Shown: positions 35,504 to 43,885 of the stretch, one piece after another
How positions within the stretch are numbered: position 1 is the stretch's first letter
How the letters are laid out: every line of letters starts with the position of its first letter
Assembly: GCA_963700105.1 (NCBI GenBank)
Contig: CAVOWL010000004.1
Coordinates: forward strand, 248,001-312,000
Direction: 5' to 3'
DNA from: CAVUWL01 sp963700105
GTDB taxonomy: Bacteria > Actinomycetota > Thermoleophilia > Solirubrobacterales > 70-9
Length of the DNA: 64,000 bases
Program-made: the position numbers and the translations under genes
The notes under the pieces: model-generated
The model's input: the letters and a program-made list of their open reading frames with translations, nothing else
Database searches by the model: none
Told to the model about the DNA's origin: nothing

Positions 35504-37360
35504 TCAGGAGCGCGATTCGCCAAGCACCTGCCTGGCCGCGTTGGCCAGCGTCACCGCAAAGGAGGACTTGGTGCTAGAGGTCCCCGGGCCAGGATCAAAG
35601 CTCGTATCCCAGCGCAACTGGCCGCGAGGATTGAGGATCGCGGCTTCCTCGGCATGGTCCACCATCGCCCCACCGGATGGCACCGAGACTTCGACGCCGA
35701 AGGAGTTCCAGACGCGACGAAGCGCTCGGGCACGACCGGTCAGGTAGAGCCAGTTTGGCAGGCGTTCGAGTTGCTCCTGGTGGTCAAAGGCCCGCAGCAC
35801 AGACGGTGAGCGGTAGAGCGGGTTGGCGTTGATTGCGACCAGCTCCACCCGGGGGGCGTTGCTACCGAGCATCTGATCGGCCTGCTTGAACTCCTGGGCG
35901 ATCAGCGGGCAGTCGACGTTGCATACCGGGTCCAGGAAGGTGAGGAGCACAACCTTGCCCCGCAATCCGCGAAGTGAGACCGGTTGGCCGCGCTGGTCGA
36001 CCAACTTGAAGCCAGGTGGTCGGTAAAAGCCGCCCACCGATGAGGTCGGTCCGTCGATGCTCTGGGCAAGCAATGTTGTGGCGTTTGGATTGACCGCGGC
36101 GAGCGCGAAGGAGACGCTTCCCAGGGCGGTCATCGAGAGGGCGGCGCCGATCGCCAGCACCCGCCCAAGCGGCCTCAGCTCAAACGGCGAGGGGCGCCGG
36201 GTGTCGGTCTCGGGCTGTGGGTCCGGAAGTGGGGCTGGCGGGTGAGCCAAGGCCAGGTAGCCGGCAATGAACAAGAGCAGTTGGGGAATTGCGCTGTTGG
36301 GATCGGTGCCCATTCCGCCGAGAACGCCAAGGTCTTGGACGAGCACCCAGTCGGCGAGGCACAGCACTCCGATCACGACCAGCGCCGGTCGAATCAGGCG
36401 GAGGCGGCCGCTTAGGAATGCCGCCCCCACTATCGCGAGTGCCGCGATCACGAAGAGGTTCAAAAGGACGGCGTTGGCGGCGGCGAACCGTGCGAAGTCG
36501 CCGAGCAGCGCCGAGAGCGCGTGCGGCTGCGGGGTGGTTGCCATTTCGCTCACCATGCTCTGAAGCGCCCCGCCGCTCCCCTGCCAGAAGCCGTTGCCCG
36601 GCAATGCCTGCAGGGCAGCCATCGCAAGGAGCAGCGCTCCCGAGCACGCCAACACCCCGCGTCCAAGGCGGCGATCACGCCAGCTGCGTTGCGGGAGCGC
36701 GATCAGGGCGCCGGCTGCCGCGTAGAAGATCACCGCCCCGGGTGCCCCGATCATCCAGCTCGCCCCCGGCGCGAGAATTCCCCCCATCGCCTCGCCGAGC
36801 ACCCAGACGCTCAGCGCCCAGCCGACGCTTATCAAGCCACCGAGCCTCGACCAACGGCCCCGAGCGACCAGCAAGAGCCAGAGTCCGATCCCGATCTGGA
36901 TCCACACCGCAGCGGTCGCTGCTGTGACGGGATGGTTGTTCCAGATCGTTGCTCCCCAGCGCATTACATCCTGTAACCAAGCGGGGCTGCCTTCGCCGGC
37001 TTCGCCGATCACCTGCCCGGTCAGGCGCATCGGCATCCCCGACTGCATCTGCAAGATGCCGTCTAGGATCCAAAGCAATCCGAAGCCGATCCGCAGGAAG
37101 CGGCGGGCGCGAGCCTCAGGTCGGTTTTCTCGCCCGTGCCCCCGGCTTTGTGGAGATCTGTTCTTTAGGGAACCTCCCCGGCCATGGCGGCCGTCGCGCA
37201 GCAGCCTGTCCCCCAACCATAAGACGAGCAGCACCGCTGCAAAAAGCATCAGGGCCCCGAGCAGCGCCTTCTCTTGAACCGACAGGCTGTGGTGAAAGTG
37301 CGACGTGATCACGGGGTTCTTCAACCCGATGCCACTGCCCATCCCACTCATCCCACTCAC
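35504..37360 (-). CDS. Fusion: WLLDG-type membrane domain plus C-terminal SCO1/SenC thioredoxin-fold domain
   Basis: 618 residues. The start is Met/His-rich (MSGMSGMGSGIG...HFHHS). Residues about 85-390 form a polytopic domain shared with the genes at 43886 and 45129: RIGFGLLWILDGILQMQSGM, WVLGEAMGGI, IGAPGAVIFYAAAG and GTDPNSAIPQLLLFIAG. After a further helix (about 408-428) an extracytoplasmic SCO domain follows: PGFKLVDQRGQPVSLRGLRG, then CNVDCP near 478 (CxxxCP copper site) and MVDHAEEAAILNPRGQ with the copper-ligand His. This combination on one chain is unusual and suggests that the membrane domain works with copper delivery. Confidence 0.85.
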   Translation of the reverse strand: MSGMSGMGSGIGLKNPVITSHFHHSLSVQEKALLGALMLFAAVLLVLWLGDRLLRDGRHGRGGSLKNRSPQSRGHGRENRPEARARRFLRIGFGLLWILDGILQMQSGMPMRLTGQVIGEAGEGSPAWLQDVMRWGATIWNNHPVTAATAAVWIQIGIGLWLLLVARGRWSRLGGLISVGWALSVWVLGEAMGGILAPGASWMIGAPGAVIFYAAAGALIALPQRSWRDRRLGRGVLACSGALLLAMAALQALPGNGFWQGSGGALQSMVSEMATTPQPHALSALLGDFARFAAANAVLLNLFVIAALAIVGAAFLSGRLRLIRPALVVIGVLCLADWVLVQDLGVLGGMGTDPNSAIPQLLLFIAGYLALAHPPAPLPDPQPETDTRRPSPFELRPLGRVLAIGAALSMTALGSVSFALAAVNPNATTLLAQSIDGPTSSVGGFYRPPGFKLVDQRGQPVSLRGLRGKVVLLTFLDPVCNVDCPLIAQEFKQADQMLGSNAPRVELVAINANPLYRSPSVLRAFDHQEQLERLPNWLYLTGRARALRRVWNSFGVEVSVPSGGAMVDHAEEAAILNPRGQLRWDTSFDPGPGTSSTKSSFAVTLANAARQVLGESRS

Positions 37361-37460
37361 GGGCGTTCATGCTAGCTCGAGCTCGGCAGGCTGACAATGT
37401 TCTGGGGAACCGAAGGCGACAACGATGAAGACGCTAGAGGTCGGGATGGGAATCCAGCAG

Positions 37461-37583
37461 CTAGGCAGAAGCTGGATCGCCGCCGCCGTCAATGTCGTCG
37501 CCGCCGTCATGCGGGTGGCGCTTGCTGCTTAGCCACAGCCAGAAGCCCACGATCGGCACTGGGCCGAAGAAAATGAACGACAT
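37461..37583 (-). CDS. Small membrane protein, 40 aa
   Basis: Too short for most gene finders. ATG 37583 with AAGG nine bases upstream gives one hydrophobic helix (MSFIFFGPVPIVGFWLWLSS), then KRHPHDGGDDIDGGGDPASA, an acidic/His-rich tail. It sits between the 480-aa membrane gene and the SCO fusion in the same direction. Earlier in-frame ATGs at 37607 and 37616 are possible. The helix plus charged tail looks genuinely coding. Confidence 0.6.
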   Translation of the reverse strand: MSFIFFGPVPIVGFWLWLSSKRHPHDGGDDIDGGGDPASA

Positions 37584-37875
37584 GTACCAATGCCTTAGGC
37601 AGGCCATCACAAGCATGTCGAGACGAAACTCTACTCCTTCGCCAGCAGAAAAGGCGCTTCGTCAGCCACCGCCGTCGGAGGTCGTAAGCCGGGTCGGGAG
37701 GGCTCTGGAGGCCGACATTGGCGGTTCCGGATTTCGTCCCTGCAGGAAAACCGACTTCCCCAGACAAGCGCGATCAGATCGGCTCGACGCGGTCCTCGCC
37801 GGCCTTCACCCCGCTGCTATCGCGTTGGTTGAATGGAGGGAGCTATCCACGTTGGCCGAGGAGCGCCTCATCGAG

Positions 37876-39318
37876 CTACCCCGTGGTCGTGGTAACCGCC
37901 GAGAGGATCCACAGTGCAAGGCAGGTGAATCCGACCATGACGATCAGCATCCAGTGCTGGGCGCGAATCGAGTCCTGCGGGGAGCGAAACGAGACTAGGC
38001 CGCGGTCGTGGGAGAGGACCAATCCCCCGACGTGGCCGGCAATGATCGCGAGAATCTGTACATACCAGATCGCAGCGAAGGAGATTAGGTTGTAGTTGAT
38101 CAAAAAGTTTGAGGTGCCAAAGAAGTCCTTCCCCTGGCCGAGTGGATCAGAGATCAGATAGCCCATTGCCTGCCCCTGAAGGACGAGCAGCGAGAAGTAG
38201 TGGGCGAGCATGTACCCGAATGCGATCGGCAGGAGGGTGTGAAGAAACTCGCTGGAGAGGGCGCGGCGGCTAGCGCCTACCGCCCTCGACATCCCCCAAA
38301 TACCGAGGTTATAGATGCAGGCTACGAAGAGGATCCAAAAAATCAGCCCAATCGTTCCCTCTACCTCATAGCCGCCGATCGCGGTGAATCCAAATCGCTC
38401 AAAGAACGATTGCATCGACGGCGCAATCGCATACCACAGTTCTCCGTTGGAGAATCCATCGAAGCTGGTGGAGCCGATCAGGACGCATAGCACCGCAGCG
38501 GTGCCAGGAAAGAGGTCAATGTCGCGGGCGCCGAGCAGTGGCCAGCGCAGATAGAGGCGGCCCTCGGTCCAGTGCAGCGGTGCGAGCATCGCGATGAAGC
38601 CGAAGTAGACGGAAAAGCCATCGGCCCGGTTGGTCCATGCCTCGATCCCAAAGAAAGCCATGCCGATCAGCTGCAGGGCGGCGTATGCCAGTGCCAAGAT
38701 GGCCAACAGGTGGGGGTCGTCCTTGCTCGGATATACCAGCTCAAGCCAGGCGAAGCAGGCAAGCGTGAGGGCGGCCGGCCAGCGACCCAAGCGCTTCGGG
38801 TAGTGGCCGAGCACAGGGCCTGGCTCGCGCCCAACAAGGTGTAGCGACTTGGCGCTGAGGCGTGCAACCGCCCGCCACGGATTGAAGGGTCTGAAGATGT
38901 CGCCAAGAAAGGCGCTTGTGATCGGGATGCCGACCCAGAAGATCACATAGATGAAGGTCGGTGCCAGGTTGGAGGTGAAGTTCTGTGCGCCCCAGAGACC
39001 CGCCACGACCACAGCGACGAACCAGAACAGCCCGATGGCTCCGCAGACCCACTCCAGGAACTGGGGAGCACGAAGGAGGAGCCGTGACGGCGTGTGCCCA
39101 CGCGGCGTGCTCCAGAGCCGAAACAGCGCCACAAACGAGATCACCATCACCAACGCAGCTGTCCATGCGAACAGCCAGGAGGGAATTGGCAGGTCGGCGC
39201 GGCCGACGATGCCATGGGCCAGCGCCGTCGCCGGCAACCCCAGGCCGATCAGACCGAGCCCGACCACTAGGACGGCTAGCCGCCGGCCGAAGCGGGCCGG
39301 CGGCTTCCTTTCGCTCAT
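37876..39318 (-). CDS. Polytopic membrane protein, 480 aa, of unknown function
   Basis: About twelve hydrophobic segments. The N-terminus has a signal-like helix ending ATALAHGIVGRADLPIPSWL, then FAWTAALVMVISFVALFRLW. Later blocks: IFWVGIPITSAFLGDIFRPF, NPWRAVARLSAKSLHLVGRE, and AFGYMLAHYFSLLVLQGQAM with membrane His. I believe related actinobacterial proteins carry the annotation 'fenitrothion hydrolase', but nothing here shows a hydrolase. It starts 4 bp after the upstream lipoprotein gene's stop, so the two are one operon. Confidence 0.8.
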   Translation of the reverse strand: MSERKPPARFGRRLAVLVVGLGLIGLGLPATALAHGIVGRADLPIPSWLFAWTAALVMVISFVALFRLWSTPRGHTPSRLLLRAPQFLEWVCGAIGLFWFVAVVVAGLWGAQNFTSNLAPTFIYVIFWVGIPITSAFLGDIFRPFNPWRAVARLSAKSLHLVGREPGPVLGHYPKRLGRWPAALTLACFAWLELVYPSKDDPHLLAILALAYAALQLIGMAFFGIEAWTNRADGFSVYFGFIAMLAPLHWTEGRLYLRWPLLGARDIDLFPGTAAVLCVLIGSTSFDGFSNGELWYAIAPSMQSFFERFGFTAIGGYEVEGTIGLIFWILFVACIYNLGIWGMSRAVGASRRALSSEFLHTLLPIAFGYMLAHYFSLLVLQGQAMGYLISDPLGQGKDFFGTSNFLINYNLISFAAIWYVQILAIIAGHVGGLVLSHDRGLVSFRSPQDSIRAQHWMLIVMVGFTCLALWILSAVTTTTG

Positions 39319-39322
39319 CCGC

Positions 39323-39910
39323 CTAACTGGTTTTCACATCCCCACAGAGGATGCCCGGGTCATTCGATAGCGCCTGCATGAAGGCCGGCGAAGCTGGCGC
39401 GGAGCCAATTTGATTGCGCTCGCTCGGGGGGGTTGGTTTCTGGTGAACCATGATGAAGTAGCCCTTTTCAACTACGTCCTGGTGAACGGTCAGGCTGATC
39501 CTCTGGGTGGCTTCTCCCTTGGCGTTGGCCACCAGGTCGGGCAATACGACCGCCATGTTCGGCGTCATCTTGCTACCCGGTGAGCAGGCCCCATCGGGGC
39601 CATGTAGGTGCTCGGCGTGGCGACTGTTGGGCACCAGTCCCGAGACCTTGATCAGCCCGGTTAGCTGGTCGCCCTTCTGGGTCAGGCTCACCGTGCCATG
39701 AGCGTTGGAGGGCGCCAGCAGCATGCCGCTCTCAGCCTTCATCGGGGCCATGTGCTTCATTTCGGTGGCCGACATCGAGCTCATCGCCTCGACCGGCTTG
39801 AGTGTGACGCTCGCGTTGTGCGGGGCGGTTGAGCCGCAGCCCGCGATCGCGATCACGGTGGCAACGGCCCCAGCCGCTATCGCCCCACAGCGGTATTGGA
39901 ACACGTTCAT
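39323..39910 (-). CDS. Met-rich lipoprotein with CHRD/SOD-like domain
   Basis: 195 residues. A signal peptide ends in the lipobox AIAGCGS. The mature start is methionine-rich (EAMSSMSATEMKHMAPMKAE), which could bind Cu(I). A beta-sandwich follows: HGTVSLTQKGDQLTGLIKVS, GLVPNSRHAEHLHGPDGACS and ISLTVHQDVVEKGYFIMVHQ, reminiscent of CHRD or Cu/Zn-SOD-like domains with clustered His. First gene of the minus-strand group running to the SCO fusion. A role in extracytoplasmic copper binding is inferred. Confidence 0.78.
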   Translation of the reverse strand: MNVFQYRCGAIAAGAVATVIAIAGCGSTAPHNASVTLKPVEAMSSMSATEMKHMAPMKAESGMLLAPSNAHGTVSLTQKGDQLTGLIKVSGLVPNSRHAEHLHGPDGACSPGSKMTPNMAVVLPDLVANAKGEATQRISLTVHQDVVEKGYFIMVHQKPTPPSERNQIGSAPASPAFMQALSNDPGILCGDVKTS

Positions 39911-39959
39911 TGTGCTACCCCCTTAAATCGTTTGTTGTGGTTGCTCGGGAACTCGACAC

Positions 39960-40289
39960 TCAGGGAGTGCCAGCCAGCGCGGGGGGTGCACGCCCTCCCA
40001 GACAGAGGGAGATCAGGCAACTGCCAATCCGCGCCCGCGGCGCCGGGCGGCGACGAGGCGCAAGGATGGCTCGATGCTGACGCTGGCGCCGCCCGGCAAG
40101 ATGGACGATCAGACCGCTGGCCGGATAGGGGAAGGCCAGCATCACGGCGATCAGCAGAGCCGCGGGCAGCAGGTCAAGGACGCCCGTATCGATGCCACCG
40201 AGCGCCAGGATCGTCGCGCCAAGCGCCACGACGAGCAGAACCAGCAGCGGCATTCGCCACCGCCAGGGCCTGGACTTCAAGGGCGCCAC
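39960..40289 (-). CDS. Small two-helix membrane protein, paralogue of 43419-43775
   Basis: 109 residues from GTG 40289 (an ATG at 40253 is an alternative). Two helices (MPLLVLLVVALGATILALGG; LLPAALLIAVMLAFPYPASG) are followed by a basic tail with IVHLAGRRQRQHRAI, AP..RPAPRARIGSCLIS and GGRAPPAL. The same order (LLP helix, PY, RR, AP, PR, GRAPPPAL) appears in the gene at 43419. Divergent from the SCO1 gene. Function unknown. Confidence 0.7.
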   Translation of the reverse strand: MAPLKSRPWRWRMPLLVLLVVALGATILALGGIDTGVLDLLPAALLIAVMLAFPYPASGLIVHLAGRRQRQHRAILAPRRRPAPRARIGSCLISLCLGGRAPPALAGTP

Positions 40290-40296
40290 CTTAGAA

Positions 40297-40320
40297 AGAA
40301 TATGGGTTCTTCAATATTCT
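40297..40320. promoter_or_regulatory. Inverted repeat in the divergent SCO1 promoter
   Basis: AGAATAT-N10-ATATTCT in an AT-rich patch between two divergent genes. It may be an operator for a metal-responsive regulator or simply include promoter elements. Confidence 0.4.
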
Positions 40321-40359
40321 CGGGGCGTGCCGATTCGCGAGAACAGGAGCTTGTTCTTC

Positions 40360-40971
40360 ATGCTCTGCTTCGCCCTTGCGGGCCTTATAGCGGCATTTGT
40401 CCTCGCCGTCATCTACATCTCCAGCGCCCATTCTAAGCCCCATTTGGCCCATTTCAAGGACGCGACCGCCTATCCGGGCGGCACTGACGTGCAGGCGCCT
40501 CAGATGCGGTTGGAGAACGGCCGCACCGCCTCCACATTCGACACCGCGAGCCTGCGCGGTCGGCCCTACATGGTCACTTTCCTTTACACGCACTGCCCGA
40601 CGATATGCCCGCTGATCGGCTCCGAGTTGCAACAGGCGCTGAAGGAACTTGGCCGCGAAGCTAACCGAGTCAACGTGGTCGCCCTCTCGGTCGATCCGAT
40701 CGGTGACACGGTTTCTACGGTCAGAGCTTGGCTGCACGTGCATCAGGAGCCGTCGAACTTCCAATATCTAATCGGCTCAAGGCAGCAGCTGCAGCCATAT
40801 TGGAACGCGTGGCACGTCGGGCCGCAGATCACCGGCGATCCCGACAGCTCCCATACCGCTGCGATTTACCTGATCACGCCAACCGGACGGATTGCCGGAA
40901 TCGTCAGCGCCGGCACCCAGGTGCCCAGCTCTGACCTCGCTTTCGACTTCCGCTCGTTGCTGAGCAGCTGA
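40360..40971 (+). CDS. SCO1/SenC-family copper chaperone
   Basis: 203 residues, membrane-anchored with an extracytoplasmic thioredoxin fold. ATG 40360 has AGGAG at good spacing and opens the anchor (MLCFALAGLIAAFVLAVIYI); GTG 40327 would add 11 residues. The copper site is THCPTICPLIG (CxxxCP), with DSSHTAAIYLI supplying the His. Also visible are GRPYMVTFLYTHC, VNVVALSVDPIGDT and a C-terminal DFRSLL. Family role: delivery of copper or redox control for the CuA site of cytochrome oxidase. No oxidase subunit is encoded in the window. Confidence 0.92.
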   Translation: MLCFALAGLIAAFVLAVIYISSAHSKPHLAHFKDATAYPGGTDVQAPQMRLENGRTASTFDTASLRGRPYMVTFLYTHCPTICPLIGSELQQALKELGREANRVNVVALSVDPIGDTVSTVRAWLHVHQEPSNFQYLIGSRQQLQPYWNAWHVGPQITGDPDSSHTAAIYLITPTGRIAGIVSAGTQVPSSDLAFDFRSLLSS

Positions 40972-41140
40972 GGACGTTTGCCGTTCCAGCGAGGCACTTG
41001 CTGATAAATCCGCTACCACCTGATCCATTTGGCGCCTGTCGATTGGACGCTCGCCTATGGCGGCGTCTTTTGCGCTGGGTTGATATTGCCCGCCCGCGCC
41101 ACGCCGGGCTGTCGCAGACAATCGCAGCCGGGCGCTCTGG

Positions 41141-42055
41141 TCAGGGAGCACGGCTCCCGGATCGACCTGATCGGTGCGGCTCCGATTCGATCCTGGTGCG
41201 CAACTCCGATCCGCGGCCGGCGGCGACGGCTCGGGCAGCACGGGCGCTACTCAGCTCAACGCGGTGTTCAAGCGCTAGGTCGAGCAGGTTCTGACGCTCG
41301 GTATCCTCAGCGGCCCAGCGCAGAAATACCCAGGTGAAGATTCCCAGTGCCATCACCGTGCACTCGATCATCAGCAACGCGCCGGCGATGCTCTGGTCTG
41401 TGATCGGTGCTACCCCGTGCGCACGCGCGCTCGCCGCGTAGTCCGGGTAGAACTCGGTGTCCGACCACATCAGGAAGTTGGCCAGCGCCATCCCCGGCAA
41501 CCAGATACCGACGGTGTAGATGACGTGGGCGGCCTTGCCGAACCACTGGGGCTTGGGCAAGGGTCCGAACAGCGGCATCCAGAGCAGCATCCCAGTGCCG
41601 ATAAACAGCAGATGCTCGGAGACGTGGAGCGGCTCAGAATGGAGCACCGCCTGGGCGAGCAGCGGCGTGTGCCAGAGGTAGATGTTCAGGGTGTAGAGGG
41701 TGATCGCGACCACCGGGTGGGTTAGGGCACGCAGCGGCCGGGCAAAGCGGTTGACCAGCAGCGGCTGCATGATCGGCCCGGTCAGCCCGAGGACCAAGAG
41801 CAGCGAGGCGCCGTCGGCGAGTATCAGGTGCTGGACCATATGCGCAGAGAACAGCTGCTCCGCTTGGGTCTCCGCGGGACCGGAGGTCGCCACGCAGATC
41901 ACGACCATTCCGCAGATGAAGCTGAGAAGGCGAAGGCCTGGGACCGGCCGTCCTTGCTTGGCTAGGGTGCTCGCGCGCTTCAAATAGGCCGCCGCGAGTG
42001 CTAGCGGCACGGCCACGCTCAACCCTAGGAAGATCTGATGTGCGATCGCCTGCAT
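41141..42055 (-). CDS. CtaG-type membrane protein, copy 2
   Basis: 304 residues with about seven helices: SAHMVQHLILADGASLLLVL, WHTPLLAQAVLHSEPLHVSE, HLLFIGTGMLLWMPLFG. The pattern matches copy 1 (34253-35143), including the HMVQH and SEP.H..EHL.F motifs, yet the two are clearly diverged. The C-terminal 50 residues are Arg/Ser-rich and probably not structured. It converges with the SCO1 gene. Likely oxidase assembly or copper handling, as for copy 1. Confidence 0.88.
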   Translation of the reverse strand: MQAIAHQIFLGLSVAVPLALAAAYLKRASTLAKQGRPVPGLRLLSFICGMVVICVATSGPAETQAEQLFSAHMVQHLILADGASLLLVLGLTGPIMQPLLVNRFARPLRALTHPVVAITLYTLNIYLWHTPLLAQAVLHSEPLHVSEHLLFIGTGMLLWMPLFGPLPKPQWFGKAAHVIYTVGIWLPGMALANFLMWSDTEFYPDYAASARAHGVAPITDQSIAGALLMIECTVMALGIFTWVFLRWAAEDTERQNLLDLALEHRVELSSARAARAVAAGRGSELRTRIESEPHRSGRSGSRAP

Positions 42056-42299
42056 AAAGGTTTGAGGTGAGGTGTGCGCCGCCGCCGGGCGGCCGCCGCG
42101 GCCGTGAGGCCGAAGACTGTTACACCGATCCAGCGAAACGCCGCCTGGCGCCTAGCGCTAAACGATATCCAAAGCCGAAGATCGGAGCCCCTCCCTGCAG
42201 ACAACCAATGAATGCGCCAAAACCCTCGGCATCAAACGCGCGGCCGGGCAGCGATTGCGCAACCGCCCCTTTTCTAAGGGCCGGGATTTCCGGCCAGCC

Positions 42300-42629
42300 T
42301 CATTTGTGCGAATTACACTTCGAAAGGGCGGTAGATTCGCGTTCTTTTATTCGCATGTCGAGTTCCCTGGCTTCGCTCGATTCCATGCTCACGACTTCTT
42401 TGACGTGTTCGAGTTCCGTTCGAGCTATTTCTTTTGCGGCGAGTGCGCATTCACGGCTTTCGTGTTTCCCGCGGAACTGGTCCGTTACGCCGCTGGTCCC
42501 GCGGCCAGGGACGGTGGAGCTGCTACTTGAACTAGTCCCGCAACCACCCAGAACGAGCGCCACGACCAGCGCGAGCGCCACGATCCGGTGGGCAGTACCC
42601 AGCGATCCAGGGATAGCCGCCCTTGGCAC
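42300..42629 (-). CDS. Small lipoprotein, 109 aa
   Basis: Signal peptide with lipobox (ALVVALVLGGCGTSSSSSS) and a Ser-rich linker, then a helical part with two Cys (ECALAAKEIARTELEHVKEV; ALSKCNSHK). GTG start immediately follows the stop of the Met-rich membrane protein upstream, so the two are probably co-translated. Not recognised beyond that. Confidence 0.7.
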   Translation of the reverse strand: MPRAAIPGSLGTAHRIVALALVVALVLGGCGTSSSSSSTVPGRGTSGVTDQFRGKHESRECALAAKEIARTELEHVKEVVSMESSEARELDMRIKERESTALSKCNSHK

Positions 42630-43328
42630 CTACAGCACGAGCAGCATGGCGAGGAACATATAAGCGATCCCTAGGGTCATCGCGGACATTGAGAGCCGCA
42701 GATGGCGTTGGCCAATCAGCGACCCGGTTGCCGCCGCGGCAACCGCACCACTCGGTGAAACCGAGAAACCGCCCAGCGTGCTTTGGCGATCAACGCGATG
42801 GATCCGGTTGGTTGCCCAGAAGAGGGACTGTGCGGCGAAGTAGGCGACAAGGAGCCAGGCGAGAGGGGACTGGAAGCCGCTCGGTGACCACAGGTAGGCC
42901 ATCGCCGCGAAGTCGATCGCCAACACCGGCCACAACACGTTGATCGATCGTCGGGCGAGCGCCTCGGCCAACATCCAGAAGACGATCAAGACGGTCCCGT
43001 TGGCAAAGGCAAGCTGCCAGAAGCCGGATGGGATGTTGAAGTGGTCGATCGAGGACGGTGCGTACATGAACGCCATTCCGAGCGCGATGAGGAGTTGCCC
43101 AGCGTGCCAGAAGCGCCGCTGGCCGCCGTCGTCGATCACACAGCGCAGCTCGATAGCGATGATCGCGATGAAAACGAGAGTCCAGATTACCGCCAACCAG
43201 TCGGGGAGGATGTTGGTGGCCCCGTGCCCAGCGCCAGCCATCGTCATTCCCCCCATCGACATCGAGCCATGACTGTCGCTCATCGCCGAGCCACCACCGC
43301 CCATCTTCATGCCCATGCTGCTGTTCAC
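42630..43328 (-). CDS. Met/His-rich polytopic membrane protein (DUF5134-like)
   Basis: 232 residues. The first 37 are dominated by Met, His, Gly and Ser (MGMKMGGGG, SHGSMSMGGMTMAGAGHG), a composition typical of Cu(I)-binding tails. About six helices follow: WLAVIWTLVFIAIIAIELRC, HAGQLLIALGMAFMYAP, LIVFWMLAEALARR and others, consistent with the DUF5134 type. It heads a two-gene unit with the small lipoprotein. Inferred role: copper binding at the outer face. Confidence 0.78.
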   Translation of the reverse strand: MNSSMGMKMGGGGSAMSDSHGSMSMGGMTMAGAGHGATNILPDWLAVIWTLVFIAIIAIELRCVIDDGGQRRFWHAGQLLIALGMAFMYAPSSIDHFNIPSGFWQLAFANGTVLIVFWMLAEALARRSINVLWPVLAIDFAAMAYLWSPSGFQSPLAWLLVAYFAAQSLFWATNRIHRVDRQSTLGGFSVSPSGAVAAAATGSLIGQRHLRLSMSAMTLGIAYMFLAMLLVL

Positions 43329-43418
43329 GACGGCACGAATGTATCAAGCGGAGCTCGAGGCGGCGACCGATCTGTCTGCGCCGGCGACTCTTCCGTCGCT
43401 GAGCTAATATCCCGCCCT

Positions 43419-43775
43419 ATGAGCGGCAGATGCTCTGTGTTTTTGTCACGAGTTAATGTCATCTGGCGCCTAGCGTTGGCAATCGCGCTGATCGCTTTTA
43501 TCTCGCTTGCTCTAAGCGGAGCGATCGGGGGCCTGAAAAGCAGCGCGCTGACCTTGCTTCCCGTGATCGCGTTGGCGCTCGCAAAACTCACCCGGCCCTA
43601 CCTTGGGGAGGGCGTCATCGCGCAGCTGCACGCCCGCCACCGCCGCCGCTCCTGTGCACCGGCGCCCAATGTCGCGCCGTTGCGCCCACGTAACGGCCTA
43701 GCGCGAGGCGGGCGCCTGATCGCCGTGGCAATGGCGGGCCGCGCTCCGCCGCCTGCCCTAGTCGGCTGTTTCTAA
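43419..43775 (+). CDS. Small two-helix membrane protein, paralogue of 39960-40289
   Basis: 118 residues. Helices RLALAIALIAFISLALSGAI and SALTLLPVIALALAKLTRPY are followed by GEGVIAQLHARHRRRSCAPA and a tail ending AVAMAGRAPPPALVGCF. The tail and order match the gene at 39960. Upstream of the WLLDG-family gene at 43886 in the same direction. Function unknown. Confidence 0.7.
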   Translation: MSGRCSVFLSRVNVIWRLALAIALIAFISLALSGAIGGLKSSALTLLPVIALALAKLTRPYLGEGVIAQLHARHRRRSCAPAPNVAPLRPRNGLARGGRLIAVAMAGRAPPPALVGCF

Positions 43776-43885
43776 ACACCGGCATCCTGGATCTCCTCCG
43801 TCAGGCTCCGCAACGCGGGGCGAGATAGCAACCCCGGCGCCACCTCCCGCAGGTGGGCGCCTATTAGCGTTTAAGGAGTCGCGCT

